This document shows, in pieces, positions 9,303-18,590 of a stretch of 64,000 bases of DNA (the first letter of the stretch is position 1; the number at the start of each line of letters is the position of its first letter). Source of the DNA: Skermanella aerolata KACC 11604 (GTDB taxonomy: Bacteria; Pseudomonadota; Alphaproteobacteria; Azospirillales; Azospirillaceae); contig NZ_AVFK01000019.1 in NCBI RefSeq assembly GCF_000936425.1, positions 62,001-126,000 of the forward strand, in the 5' to 3' direction. Under the pieces are notes generated by a model, which was not told where the DNA came from, searched no databases, and saw only the letters and a program-made list of their open reading frames with translations. The position numbers were made by a program, and so were the translations under genes.

Positions 9303-10337
9303 CTACCGGGATCGGCCCAGGAACTTCTCCAGCAGTGCTCGGGCCGCCACCGTCGGCGTCGTCTCGGCATGGGTGACGGCGTATTCGGCGGTGGCGAGGT
9401 CGGCGCGAACGGCGGGGTGGTGGCGGAAGGCGTCGGTCAGGGTCTCGGCGATCTCGCTCCACATCCAGGCCCGCGCCTGTTCGGCGCGGCGAACGTCGAG
9501 CGCACCGGTCGCCGACAGCGTAGACCGGTACTTGCCGATGGTTTCCCAAACCTCCGGAACGCCAATCCTGGTCGCGGCGGAGCAGGTCAGGACCGGAACC
9601 TTCCAGTCCTTGGACGGTGAGCGCAGCAGCGCCAGCGCGTGGCGGTACTCGGCGACGGCGTGGCGGGCGGCATTGACCAGGGCGCCGTCGGCCTTGTTGA
9701 CGACGATCAGGTCGGCCAGTTCGACGATGCCCTTCTTGATGCCCTGAAGCTCGTCGCCGCCGCCCGGCAACAGCAGCAGCATGAACAGATCGACCATGTC
9801 GGACACGGCGGTTTCCGACTGGCCGACGCCGACGGTTTCCACGATCACGACGTCATAGCCTGCCGCCTCGCAGGCCAGCATCGCCTCGCGCGTGCGGCGG
9901 GCGACGCCGCCCAGCGTGCCGCCGCTGGGAGAGGGGCGGATGAAGGCCGAGGTGTTGCGGGTCAGTTCCTCCATCCGGGTCTTGTCGCCCAGAATCGAGC
10001 CGCCCGTCCGCTGCGAAGACGGATCGACCGCCAGCACCGCGACCTTGTGCCCCTGCCCGATCACGTGGAGGCCGAAGGCTTCGATGAAGGTCGATTTGCC
10101 GACGCCGGGCACGCCGGAAATCCCGATCCGGATCGAGTTGCCGGTATGAGGCAGCAGTTCCGCCAGCAGTTCTTCCGCCATGGCACGGTGGTCGGCGCGG
10201 GTCGATTCGATCAGGGTGATGGCGCGGGCAAGCGCGCGGCGGTCACCCCGGCGGATCGCCTCGGCGGTTTCGGCGGGAGAAGCGGCGGGGCGGCGGCTGC
10301 CGGAAGGTTGGCTGCCAGAGTGCGGAGTGACTGTCAT
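9303..10337 (-). CDS. meaB: Methylmalonyl-CoA mutase-associated GTPase MeaB
   Basis: A 344-residue G3E-family GTPase that protects and gates cofactor loading of methylmalonyl-CoA mutase. Walker A is [13 protein letters not shown]. The switch region [22 protein letters not shown], the Walker B-like [12 protein letters not shown] and base-recognition VNKADGA are all present. The C-terminal dimerisation helix region contains [12 protein letters not shown]. The mutase genes are not in this window. It is the last gene of a minus-strand run after heme oxygenase, 34 bases away, so co-transcription is likely although no functional link to heme turnover is known. Confidence 0.95.
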   Translation of the reverse strand: MTVTPHSGSQPSGSRRPAASPAETAEAIRRGDRRALARAITLIESTRADHRAMAEELLAELLPHTGNSIRIGISGVPGVGKSTFIEAFGLHVIGQGHKVAVLAVDPSSQRTGGSILGDKTRMEELTRNTSAFIRPSPSGGTLGGVARRTREAMLACEAAGYDVVIVETVGVGQSETAVSDMVDLFMLLLLPGGGDELQGIKKGIVELADLIVVNKADGALVNAARHAVAEYRHALALLRSPSKDWKVPVLTCSAATRIGVPEVWETIGKYRSTLSATGALDVRRAEQARAWMWSEIAETLTDAFRHHPAVRADLATAEYAVTHAETTPTVAARALLEKFLGRSR

Positions 10338-10371
10338 GGTGCGATGAACCTACAGTCGGACCGCCCGAGGC

Positions 10372-10989
10372 TCAAGACGCCGGTGCGGGCGAAGGTGCGG
10401 CGAGATGGTCCAGCCAGCGTTCCAGCGCGGAGAAGGCGGCAGCTGCCGCCTCGGTCGCGGCGGCGCGGTCTGCTTCAGTCAGGATGTCACGCTCGATCAT
10501 ATCGCGGAGCGACTGCCGCTCCGCCTTCAGGTCGATCCCGGCCGAGGCGAAATACGAGGCACCTTGGTCCGGGCCGACCGCGAGCGTGCGCTGGAGATGC
10601 GGCAGCATCGCCCGGCCACCATGGGCCGAGCCATCCAGCACCCAGCGGGCGCCGATCCTGGCCGCCGCCGTCGGCAACTCCGGCAGGTCCGCCGCCAGCG
10701 GCGGTTCTACGCCCGCTGCCGCCGTATCCAACGCTCCGATATCGGCCAGCAAAAGCGGCGTGCGGGCGGCGCGTCCCGCAGCCTCCTCGCCCAACCGCTG
10801 CTCCATCGGCGCCACGAAGCCGTACAGGGCACGAACCGCGCCGAGATACCCTTCGGCGGTCGGCTGGCGGGCAGTCAGCGGGCGGAGGACCGGGTGCAGG
10901 TGAAGCCGCTCGTGGACAGGCCACGTGGCGATCCGCAGGCGCTCGGTAACGTCTTTGACGGCAAGATCTCTGGTCATGGCATCAACCAT
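10372..10989 (-). CDS. Biliverdin-producing heme oxygenase (BphO/HmuO type)
   Basis: A 205-residue all-helical protein of the heme oxygenase family. The proximal histidine motif is visible as TWPVHERLHLHPVLRPL near residues 23-39, with YLGAVRALYGFVAPMEQRL after it. The distal helix shows ARWVLDGSAHGGRAMLPHL, the form usual in bacterial BphO-like enzymes. It would open heme to biliverdin, iron and CO, supplying either iron or a phytochrome chromophore. No bacteriophytochrome gene is adjacent. The start overlaps the last codons of the Atm1-type exporter by 8 bases; an alternative ATG lies four codons in, at 10977. Confidence 0.85.
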   Translation of the reverse strand: MVDAMTRDLAVKDVTERLRIATWPVHERLHLHPVLRPLTARQPTAEGYLGAVRALYGFVAPMEQRLGEEAAGRAARTPLLLADIGALDTAAAGVEPPLAADLPELPTAAARIGARWVLDGSAHGGRAMLPHLQRTLAVGPDQGASYFASAGIDLKAERQSLRDMIERDILTEADRAAATEAAAAAFSALERWLDHLAAPSPAPAS

Positions 10990-12841
10990 GGCTGATAACG
11001 GGTTTCGAATACGATACGGGCAGATCCGCTACCGCCTTTTCGCCGGCCGCCTCCTGCTGGCGGGTCCACATCGCGGCATAGGCGCCCCGCTGGGCCAGCA
11101 ACTCGGCGTGCCGTCCGCGCTCGACAATGCTGCCGTCTTCCAGGACGATGATCTCGTCAGCGTCGATCACGGTGGACAGCCGGTGCGCGATCACCAGCGT
11201 CGTGCGGCCCCGGCTGACTTCCCGCAGGTTCGCCTGGATCTCGCGCTCGGTATGGGTATCCAGCGCGGATGTCGCCTCGTCGAACAGCAGGATGTCGGGC
11301 TGCTTCAGGATGGTGCGCGCGATGGCGACGCGCTGCTTCTCTCCCCCCGACAGCTTCAGGCCGCGCTCGCCGACCATCGATTTGTAGCCGTCGGGCAGGC
11401 GCAGGACGAAGTCGTGGATATGGGCCAGCTTCGCCGCCCGCTCGACTTCCTCGACCGAGGCGCCGGGACGGCCATAGGCGATGTTGTAGAAGATCGTGTC
11501 GTTGAACAGGACGGTGTCCTGCGGGACGATACCGATGGCGGCGCGCAGCGACGACTGCGTGATGGTCGAGATGTCCTGGCCGTCGATCAGGATGCCGCCC
11601 GAGTTAGGATCGTAGAAGCGGAACAACAACCGGCTGATGGTCGATTTACCGGCCCCGCTGGGGCCGACGATGGCGACCGTGCGCCCGGCGGGGACCGTGA
11701 AGGACACGCCCTTCAGGATCGGCCGGCGCGGATCGTAGCCGAACTCTACATCCCTGAAGGTCACCGTGGCGCCCGCCACGTCCAGCGCCTTGGCACCGGG
11801 AGCGTCGGCGATCTCGCGGTCGATCTCCAGCAATTCGAACATTTTCTCCATATCGGCAAGACCCTGCTTGATCTCGCGGTAGACGAAGCCGAAGAAGTTG
11901 AGCGGCTGGTAAAGCTGGAGCAGGTAGGTGTTGACCAGCACGAAGTCGCCGATGGTCATGGTGCCGTTCATGATGCCGCGCGCCGCCATGTACATCACGA
12001 CGGTCAGGCCGATGGAAATGATCGCGGCCTGTCCGATGTTCAGCAGCGACAGGCTGGTCTGGCTGCGCACCGCCGCCTTTTCGTAGAAGCTGAGGGCGTT
12101 GTCGTAGCGCCGGGCCTCGTGCTCCTCGTTGCCGAAGTATTTGACGGTCTCGTAGTTGAGCAGGCTGTCGATCGCCTTGGTGTTGGCCTGGTTGTCCATC
12201 TCGTTCATCTCGCGGCGGAACTTCGTCCGCCACTCGGTGATGACCAGGGTATAGGCGATATACAGGACGACCGTGGTGAAGGTCGCCAGTGCGAACCAGA
12301 TGTTGAACATCCCCCACAGGATCGCGCAGACCAGCAGGATCTCCAGCAGCGTCGGCAGGATGTTGAACAGCATGAAGGACAGCAGCGTCTGGATCGCCTT
12401 GGTCCCGCGCTCGACCGAGCGCGACAATCCGCCGGTCTGGCGTTCCAGATGGAAGCGCAGCGACAGCGCGTGCAGGTGCCGGAAGACGTTGAGCGCCACC
12501 GCCCGGATCGAGCGCTGGGCCACCTTGGCGAAAATCGCGTCGCGCAACTCGCCGAAGGCCAGCGACAGGACTCTGGCCAAGCCATAGGCCAGGATCATGC
12601 CGACCGGCAGCACCGCGATCGTTCCCGCCGTCGTGCCCAGCGCGTCGATCGCGTGCTTGTAGAGCACGGGCACGTAGACGTTGGCGATCTTGGCGATGAA
12701 CAGGCAGACGATGGCGGCGACGACCCGGACACGAAGCTCCATCTCGTTCCGTGGCCAAAGATAGGGCAGCAGCGAACGGATGGTCTCTCGCTCCCCCAGC
12801 TTGCGCGGTCGGGTGAAGCGGCTCATTTCAGCGTCGGACAT
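10982..12841 (-). CDS. Atm1/HMT1-type ABC exporter, permease fused to ATPase
   Basis: A 619-residue half transporter of the Atm1 (ABCB7/HMT1) branch. Residues ~20-345 form the six-helix membrane domain; the family glutathione-site region reads DSLLNYETVKYFGNE and GLADMEKMFELLE. The ATPase has Walker A GPSGAGKST, Q loop GIVPQDTVLFND, signature LSGGEKQR and Walker B ILLFDEATSALD. Family members export glutathione-linked metal or sulfur species from the cytoplasm. Stop and start overlap with heme oxygenase suggests coupling, which fits a role in metal, heme or Fe-S homeostasis. The upstream neighbour is the phosphoribosyltransferase-like gene, 38 bases away. Confidence 0.92.
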   Translation of the reverse strand: MSDAEMSRFTRPRKLGERETIRSLLPYLWPRNEMELRVRVVAAIVCLFIAKIANVYVPVLYKHAIDALGTTAGTIAVLPVGMILAYGLARVLSLAFGELRDAIFAKVAQRSIRAVALNVFRHLHALSLRFHLERQTGGLSRSVERGTKAIQTLLSFMLFNILPTLLEILLVCAILWGMFNIWFALATFTTVVLYIAYTLVITEWRTKFRREMNEMDNQANTKAIDSLLNYETVKYFGNEEHEARRYDNALSFYEKAAVRSQTSLSLLNIGQAAIISIGLTVVMYMAARGIMNGTMTIGDFVLVNTYLLQLYQPLNFFGFVYREIKQGLADMEKMFELLEIDREIADAPGAKALDVAGATVTFRDVEFGYDPRRPILKGVSFTVPAGRTVAIVGPSGAGKSTISRLLFRFYDPNSGGILIDGQDISTITQSSLRAAIGIVPQDTVLFNDTIFYNIAYGRPGASVEEVERAAKLAHIHDFVLRLPDGYKSMVGERGLKLSGGEKQRVAIARTILKQPDILLFDEATSALDTHTEREIQANLREVSRGRTTLVIAHRLSTVIDADEIIVLEDGSIVERGRHAELLAQRGAYAAMWTRQQEAAGEKAVADLPVSYSKPVISHG

Positions 12842-12879
12842 GAATACGGGCCTGATGGCGTCGGGATTACGCGACTAAC

Positions 12880-14691
12880 CTAGGCCGCGGCGATGCAGGT
12901 GTCCATCGGCGAGCGGTCGCGGCGGCCGGCGGCGATGATCCGTTCCAGCCGCCTGACGTAGCGGTCCGTGGCCGCCCGCAGCCGCTTGGCATCCGCGCTT
13001 TCGGGTGCGACCGTGTTGACGGCCATGGCATGGTCGGCCATCTGGAAAGCCAGATAGCAGGGCGTCAGCAGGGCCAGCAGGTCGGGGTTCACGGGATGTC
13101 CGGACTGCCCAGCGACGATCCGGCACAGCCGCAGGCACTCCGACTCGGACAGGTCAAACTCGACGGCGGCGCCTGCGATGTCCCACGCGATGTCTTGGCA
13201 GGCGATCAGGTCATGGCCGGCGTGATGGTCGAGCGCATCGGTCTTCAGCAGACGCCCGTCGGGTGCATGCAGCCATTCCCAGGCGTGGAGGCGGTTGTCG
13301 GTCTCGACTCGCCTGACGGCGTCCTCCAGCAGGCCGGCATCCTGTACCAGACGGTCCAAGTCGCGTGCCGCTTCCTCCCCCAACGTCTGTGCCGTGTTGA
13401 ACCGCGCCATTTCGGCAAGCGCCGTCAGCGATGCGCCCTGCCCCGCCCCTGCCTCGAAATGACGAGCGCGGAAGCCCAGGTAGCGGCCGGCCTGCTCCAC
13501 CACCCTGTCGCGTTCGCCGAACCGCTGGTCAAGAGACACGGCGCCATCGATCCAGCGCTCGACCAGGAAACCATGGCGGAAGCCCGCCACCTCCGGCGTG
13601 AAGCCGGCGGCGTGGAGAGACCGGGCGCGCGACAGTTTACGCTCCCCCATGCTGCCCAGTCCGACGAACTTCAGCAGCCACGTACCGCCGGCGGCAGGCA
13701 GCAGGAACTTGCGGCGCTCCAGTTGCGGCTTGACCGGCGGCCACTCGGCTTCCCGGGAATAGCGGAGCGCCCGCCACCAGCCGCCGGAGATTTCCATCAT
13801 GTCGCCGGTGGGCGGGCCGGCCAGTTCGGCGGCCCAGGTTTCCAGCCGGTGTTCGGGCCGTTTCGGCTTATGGATCAGCATGTCGCCGATATCCACGACA
13901 GGACGGTGGGCCTTCTGCCAGCGCAGCCAGTGGCGCTCGCTGGAGCAGCCTCCCGGCATGCCTGCGTGGCTGGGGAAGAAGTGGATGCGGTCGGGAGCGA
14001 CTCCGGCGTCCTCCAGGAAGTCCGCAACCGCGCCGAACGAACTGCCGGACAGCCCAGGACCTTCGTCCACCACGGCGTAGCGGGCATCCTTGCCGGCCAG
14101 GATCTCGGCGGACAGACCATCGGACAGCCTGATTTCCCGGTTGAACGGATGGCCGGTCGGACGCAGGGTCACGGCGTTCCGAAGCCCCAAGCCGGCGGCC
14201 ACGGCGGCCGCCAACGGCGCTCCGACGCTGCGCAGGCCGATCACCTGGGTCGGCCGCTCCGCTGCATGCACTGCGCCGGCGGCCTCCAGGTAGGTTTCCG
14301 GGTACAGGCCGTAGAGCGAAAACCCTTCCGCCGTCTTGGTGGTGATCGCGTCCGGCAGCGGCCCCGCTCCCACGGAACGAAGTTCCGCTTCCGGCAAGCC
14401 GCCCAATTGATGGAAGCCGGTGCGCCACGACTGGCGAACGCAGCACGCGATGCCGATCAGCAGCGCCATCAGCGCATCGGTCAGGTCCGACCGGGCGTCA
14501 TGCCCCAGGTCCGCGAACTGCGCGTCCGCCACGCCCTGGGTCAACTCACCCGCATCTATCAATGCCGCCACTAGGACGGCATGCCGCTCGATCCCCGCCG
14601 GCATCCGCCCAAGCCGCCGCAGCGTTTCGTCCAAGCGCTCGACAACATCGCGAGCATTTTCGGTCCGGGACTGATCGCCGTAGACAAGCAT
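12880..14691 (-). CDS. Phosphoribosyltransferase-like / kinase-like two-domain protein of unknown function
   Basis: A 603-residue protein I do not recognise as a named enzyme. The first half looks like a type I phosphoribosyltransferase. The stretch VIGLRSVGAPLAAAVAAGL (about 150-170) matches the PPi-loop region, and YAVVDEGPGLSGSSF (about 205-220) matches the acidic PRPP-binding loop (hhhhDEG-x-GxSGSS). The second half resembles the aminoglycoside phosphotransferase/protein-kinase fold: TWLLKFVGLGSMGERKLSRA could be an ATP-binding lobe, GFLVERWIDGA the hinge, and DIAWDIAGAAVEF the late DxxxD motif. The classical HxD catalytic loop is not evident. It is transcribed toward atm1 and heme oxygenase. 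A nucleotide- or metabolite-modifying role is an inference only. Confidence 0.7.
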   Translation of the reverse strand: MLVYGDQSRTENARDVVERLDETLRRLGRMPAGIERHAVLVAALIDAGELTQGVADAQFADLGHDARSDLTDALMALLIGIACCVRQSWRTGFHQLGGLPEAELRSVGAGPLPDAITTKTAEGFSLYGLYPETYLEAAGAVHAAERPTQVIGLRSVGAPLAAAVAAGLGLRNAVTLRPTGHPFNREIRLSDGLSAEILAGKDARYAVVDEGPGLSGSSFGAVADFLEDAGVAPDRIHFFPSHAGMPGGCSSERHWLRWQKAHRPVVDIGDMLIHKPKRPEHRLETWAAELAGPPTGDMMEISGGWWRALRYSREAEWPPVKPQLERRKFLLPAAGGTWLLKFVGLGSMGERKLSRARSLHAAGFTPEVAGFRHGFLVERWIDGAVSLDQRFGERDRVVEQAGRYLGFRARHFEAGAGQGASLTALAEMARFNTAQTLGEEAARDLDRLVQDAGLLEDAVRRVETDNRLHAWEWLHAPDGRLLKTDALDHHAGHDLIACQDIAWDIAGAAVEFDLSESECLRLCRIVAGQSGHPVNPDLLALLTPCYLAFQMADHAMAVNTVAPESADAKRLRAATDRYVRRLERIIAAGRRDRSPMDTCIAAA

Positions 14692-14874
14692 GAACTGAAG
14701 GCCATTCGCTGGATGCGGGGTGCTGAAAACGAGGCGGCGAATGGCAACCGTTACAAACGTACTTAGTTCCTGCCGCGCAAGGAACCCGCAATACCGGCTG
14801 GGGCGGCGGCAACCCGGAAGTAGCCGGAGCCGTTACTTCGGCACAGGACAAACACGGCCGAAGGGAACAAGGCG

Positions 14875-15108
14875 ATGGAGCGGGAGGAACGGGTAAAGCA
14901 GCGCGCTCAGGAGATCTGGGAACGCGAGGGACGGCCCGAGGGCCGGGAGCAGCAGCACTGGTATCAGGCGCTCGAGGAGATCGCGGTGGAGGAGGACGGC
15001 TCCCTCTCCGCCGCCGGGGAGGAGGACCCGGAACCGGTGTTCATGCCCTCCCCCGCCGTTGCGGCCAATCCGGCCAACGCCTCGGACGACAGCAAGGACA
15101 AGGGATGA
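14875..15108 (+). CDS. DUF2934 small protein
   Basis: A 77-residue acidic protein. The first half has the DUF2934 pattern: VKQRAQEIWEREGRPEGREQ then HWYQALEEIAVE, similar to the RIRERAYAIWEREGRPEGR form common in proteobacteria. The C-terminal half is acidic and probably disordered. DUF2934 proteins have no defined function. The start ATG is preceded by GGGAACAAGGCG. It reads toward the UV endonuclease gene, whose start is 45 bases after its stop, so they may be co-transcribed. Confidence 0.8.
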   Translation: MEREERVKQRAQEIWEREGRPEGREQQHWYQALEEIAVEEDGSLSAAGEEDPEPVFMPSPAVAANPANASDDSKDKG

Positions 15109-15153
15109 AACCGGCCATCGGCTGTTGATGCCGAACGTATTTCTCTCGAACCG

Positions 15154-16203
15154 ATGGACAGACACGCGATGAACGCCCGCCCGATGCGGCTTGGTTTCGC
15201 CGTCAAGGTGATGGGCCAGCCGGACCTGAAGAGCAACGATGCCCGCCGCTGGGCCAGCGATCCGCACCTGAAGGTGTCGCTGGAATATGTCGACGGCATC
15301 CTCGACTATCTCGACAGCCAGGACATCCGGATGTACCGGCTGTCGTCGGATCTCGCCCCTTACGCCACGCACCCGGACATGCCGCAGTTCCACGGCATGG
15401 TCCAGGAGTCGGCTGCCGAACTCAAGGCCATCGGCGACAAGGCGAAGCGGCTCGATATCCGGATGTCGTTCCACCCCTCGCAGTTCGTCGTGCTCAACAG
15501 CCCCGACCCCGAGCTGATCCGTAAGAGCATCTGGGACCTGTCGTCCCAGGCGGAGATGCTTGACCTGATGGAGCTGGGGCCGGAAGCCGTCCTAGTGATC
15601 CATGTCGGCGGCACCTATGGCGACCGTCAAAGCAGCGCCGCCCGCTGGGTCGAGACCTGGAAGATCCTGCCGGAACATGTCCGCCGCCGGCTGGTGCTGG
15701 AACACGACGATCTGCGCTTCAGCGCCGCCGACGTGCTGTGGATTCACGAACAGACCGGCGTGCGGCTGATTTTCGACTACCAGCATTTCTGGTGCCTGAA
15801 CCCGGAAGGCCTGGACATGCGCGAGACCTTGCAGACGATCCTGCGGACATGGCCGGACGGCGTCAGGCCCAAGATCCACTTCTCCTCGCCGCGAACGGAA
15901 CTGCGTCAGGTCAAGCGCACCGATAAGAAGACGCGCAAGAGTACCCTCGCCAACGTCGCCCCGGTCTGGACCGGGCACGCCGATTTCTGCAACCCGTTCG
16001 AATTCGCCACGTTCATGCGGACGGCGGAGGGGCTGGAGTTCGACATCATGCTGGAGGCGAAGTCAAAGGACCTGGCGCTGGTCCGGCTGCGGCCGGACAT
16101 GCTGCGCTACGCTCCCGACGTCGCGGCCCGCTTCGGCCTGACGCCGGAGCGGGCGGAGGAGCTGGAGCGGCAGGAGGCCGCCCTGATGGAGGCCGAGAGC
16201 TGA
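15154..16203 (+). CDS. uvsE: UV damage endonuclease UvdE/UvsE
   Basis: A 349-residue TIM-barrel endonuclease of the UVDE family, which nicks DNA 5' to UV photoproducts and other distortions. Characteristic metal-site segments are present: RMYRLSSDLAPY, MSFHPSQFVVLNSP, VLVIHVGGTYGDR, VLEHDDLRFSAADVL, LIFDYQHFWCLNP and KIHFSSPR. Histidines and acidic residues of the three-metal site are intact. Alternative ATGs at 15169 and 15184 would shorten the start slightly; the conserved part begins RLGFAVKVMG. It gives the cell an excision route independent of UvrABC. Upstream is the DUF2934 gene on the same strand. Confidence 0.93.
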   Translation: MDRHAMNARPMRLGFAVKVMGQPDLKSNDARRWASDPHLKVSLEYVDGILDYLDSQDIRMYRLSSDLAPYATHPDMPQFHGMVQESAAELKAIGDKAKRLDIRMSFHPSQFVVLNSPDPELIRKSIWDLSSQAEMLDLMELGPEAVLVIHVGGTYGDRQSSAARWVETWKILPEHVRRRLVLEHDDLRFSAADVLWIHEQTGVRLIFDYQHFWCLNPEGLDMRETLQTILRTWPDGVRPKIHFSSPRTELRQVKRTDKKTRKSTLANVAPVWTGHADFCNPFEFATFMRTAEGLEFDIMLEAKSKDLALVRLRPDMLRYAPDVAARFGLTPERAEELERQEAALMEAES

Positions 16204-16287
16204 CGAGGCCGCGTAACTTTTTCCACTATCGAGGGTTATCTAACGACAGGGGGTCGCGTTACCTCAAAATTACGGATGGAGGACGTC

Positions 16288-16368
16288 GTGTTTAAGGGTG
16301 GATTGCTTTGGATGATGGGCGTGCCTGTAATCGTCATAATCGTGCTGCTGGTGATGGGCGTCATCTGA
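16288..16368 (+). CDS. 26-residue membrane peptide
   Basis: A GTG-initiated short frame encoding VFKGGLLWMMG followed by VPVIVIIVLLVMGVI. Almost the whole peptide is one hydrophobic helix long enough to span the membrane, with a single lysine near the start. An ideal GGAGG sits five bases before the GTG, which is the main evidence that it is translated; an in-frame ATG at 16276 has no such site. It ends well short of the convergent TRAP permease gene. Its function is unknown. It could be a tiny membrane regulator or stress peptide. Confidence 0.55.
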   Translation: MFKGGLLWMMGVPVIVIIVLLVMGVI

Positions 16369-16446
16369 CGCCTCACCCCTCGGGCCGGCGTTCGCACCTC
16401 GATGATGGAACGCCGGCCTGCGCAGACATCGCTTTTGCGGATAGAT

Positions 16447-18519
16447 CTAGGCCGCCGACAACGCCGACTTCCGGGCCGCCAATTGCCGGATCACCACCGG
16501 GACGATCAGCGCCAGCCCCAGCAGCGACGAGTAGATTTCCGGCGCCACCAGCAGGATCGCGGCGAAGCCCAGCACCAGACGCTCCCACTTCTTCGCGACG
16601 GCAAGCATATAGCCGGACAGGGCGGCGCTCAGGCACGTGATGCCGATGATGCAGCCGACGAACGCGATGATGAAGTCCGGCCAGGTGAATCCCGGCGCCA
16701 CCAGCAGCAGCGACGGCGAGAAGACGAACACGAACGGCACCAGAACCTTGCCCAGTCCCAGCCGGAACGCCGTGTTGCCAGTCTTGAACGGATCGGACCC
16801 GGCCATGCCGGCGGCGGCATAGGCCGCCAGCGCCACCGGCGGCGTGATGTCAGCCAGCACGCCGTAATAGAAGACGAAGAAGTGCGCCACGATCGGCGCC
16901 ACCCCCAGCAAGCCCAGAGTCGGGGCCGCGATCGTCGCCATGATGATGTAGTTGGCCGTGGTCGGGATGCCGCAGCCCATCAGGATGCAAACGATGCCGG
17001 TCATGATCAGCGTGAACAGCAGCGTCAGCGTTTGGGGCGCCGTCCAGCCCGCCGGCAGGAAGGCCCCGACCCAGGTCGCCATGTCGGCGGCGGTCGAGGT
17101 CACGATGAACGAGATCTTGAAGCCGACGCCCGTCAGCGTCACCACGCCGACGACGATGCCGACCGTCGCAGCGGCGGCACCGACCGCCAGCGCGTACTTG
17201 GCGCCGTCACGCAGGTCGCCGACGATCTGGCCGACGCTCATCCGGTTGCCGGGATTGAACAGCCCGACCAGGATGCACAGCGTAATGCCCCAGAACGCCG
17301 CCATATAGGGCGTGTAGCCGGCCAGCAGGATGCCGATCAGGACGACCAGCGGGATGACGGTCGGCCAGTCGCGCTTGAAGGCGGCCTTCAAATCCGGCAT
17401 CTCGTCCGGCCGCAATCCGCGCAATCCAGTCCGCTTCGCCTCGAAATGGACCTGCATCAGCACGCCGAAGAAGTGCATGAAGGCGGGCACGATGGCCGCC
17501 AGGATGATCGTCGTATAGGGCAGCCCCAGGAACTCGATCATCAGGAAGGCGGCGGCTCCCATGATCGGCGGCGTGATCTGGCCGCCGGTCGAAGCGGTCG
17601 CCTCCACCGCCGCCGCGAAGTGCGGCTTGTAGCCGAGCCGGATCATCGCCGGGATGGTCAGGGACCCGACCGTCACCGTATTGGCGACCGACGACCCGGA
17701 GATCATACCGAACAGCGCCGACCCGAAGATCGACACCTTGGCCGGCCCGCCGGCGAAGCGTCCCGCGACCCAGGCGGCGCAGTCCAGGAAAAGCTGTCCC
17801 AGCCCGATCCGCGTTGCGAAGACGCCGAACAGCACGAAGTGAAAGACATATGTCGCGACGACGCCCAGAGCGATGCCATAAATCCCCTGCGTCGTCAGGT
17901 ATAGATGATCGACAAGCTGCGGGAAGCTGGCGCCGGGATGGATCAGGATGCCCGGCATCGAGGGCCCCCAGATCGCATAGCCCATGAAGATCAAGGCGAT
18001 CACCGGCAGCGGCCATCCCACCGAGCGCCGGGTCGCCTCCAGCAGAACGAAGATCAGGATGCCGCCGAGTACGACATCTGATGTGGTCGGATTGCCGACG
18101 CGGAACGCCAGATCGTCCAGCGGGATCAGCGGGACGTGCAGCACCGACACGACAGCGCCGATCGCCAGCGCCCAGTCCAGCAGCGAGATACCGAGCGGGC
18201 GCAGCAGACTGCTTTGCGCCGGCTGGTCATAGCCGCGCTTGGTGAAGGGAAAGACCAGGAAGACGAGGCCCAGCACGAAGGACAGATGGATGCCGCGATG
18301 GACCATCTCCGACAGCAGGCCGAAGCCGGCCGTATAGTAGTGGAACAGCGACAGCACGACCAGCAAGCCGCCGACGATCCACCCGGCGGCGGGAGCCAGC
18401 GGGCGGAACCGGATCTCGGAGTCAAACTTCTCTTCGAGTTCCTTGGCCTTCTCGGGGTCGAGTTCCAGGGTGGATTTCGGCAGAGTCGGTTCTGCGCGCG
18501 ATGGGTCGGTCATCGGCAT
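16447..18519 (-). CDS. TRAP transporter fused permease (TAXI type, 4TM+12TM)
   Basis: A 690-residue fused DctQ/DctM-type permease. A charged cytoplasmic N-terminus (about 50 residues) precedes roughly 16-18 hydrophobic segments. The large-subunit core shows the TRAP motifs FGMISGSSVANTVTVGSLTIP and GGQITPPIMGAAAFLM, plus MGCGIPTTANYIIMA. Fused permeases of this kind partner TAXI binding proteins, and one is encoded just upstream at 18878-19864. Together they form a sodium-coupled uptake system for an unidentified organic anion, often a dicarboxylate or amino acid. The gap to the binding-protein gene is unusually long (358 bases) and filled by a repeat element. Confidence 0.92.
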   Translation of the reverse strand: MPMTDPSRAEPTLPKSTLELDPEKAKELEEKFDSEIRFRPLAPAAGWIVGGLLVVLSLFHYYTAGFGLLSEMVHRGIHLSFVLGLVFLVFPFTKRGYDQPAQSSLLRPLGISLLDWALAIGAVVSVLHVPLIPLDDLAFRVGNPTTSDVVLGGILIFVLLEATRRSVGWPLPVIALIFMGYAIWGPSMPGILIHPGASFPQLVDHLYLTTQGIYGIALGVVATYVFHFVLFGVFATRIGLGQLFLDCAAWVAGRFAGGPAKVSIFGSALFGMISGSSVANTVTVGSLTIPAMIRLGYKPHFAAAVEATASTGGQITPPIMGAAAFLMIEFLGLPYTTIILAAIVPAFMHFFGVLMQVHFEAKRTGLRGLRPDEMPDLKAAFKRDWPTVIPLVVLIGILLAGYTPYMAAFWGITLCILVGLFNPGNRMSVGQIVGDLRDGAKYALAVGAAAATVGIVVGVVTLTGVGFKISFIVTSTAADMATWVGAFLPAGWTAPQTLTLLFTLIMTGIVCILMGCGIPTTANYIIMATIAAPTLGLLGVAPIVAHFFVFYYGVLADITPPVALAAYAAAGMAGSDPFKTGNTAFRLGLGKVLVPFVFVFSPSLLLVAPGFTWPDFIIAFVGCIIGITCLSAALSGYMLAVAKKWERLVLGFAAILLVAPEIYSSLLGLALIVPVVIRQLAARKSALSAA

Positions 18520-18590
18520 TCCAGGTTCTTATCATGGAAGACGCCCGCTCCTGGGAGCATAGGCGCAAATAAAGAGTATTTCCCTTAATG

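Noticed and set aside
10925-12883. Long open frame (over 600 codons) on the plus strand opposite the Atm1 exporter gene
   Set aside because: It is antisense to a clear ABC exporter; its translation is rich in Asp, Arg, Gln and His with no motif, typical of GC-rich antisense frames.
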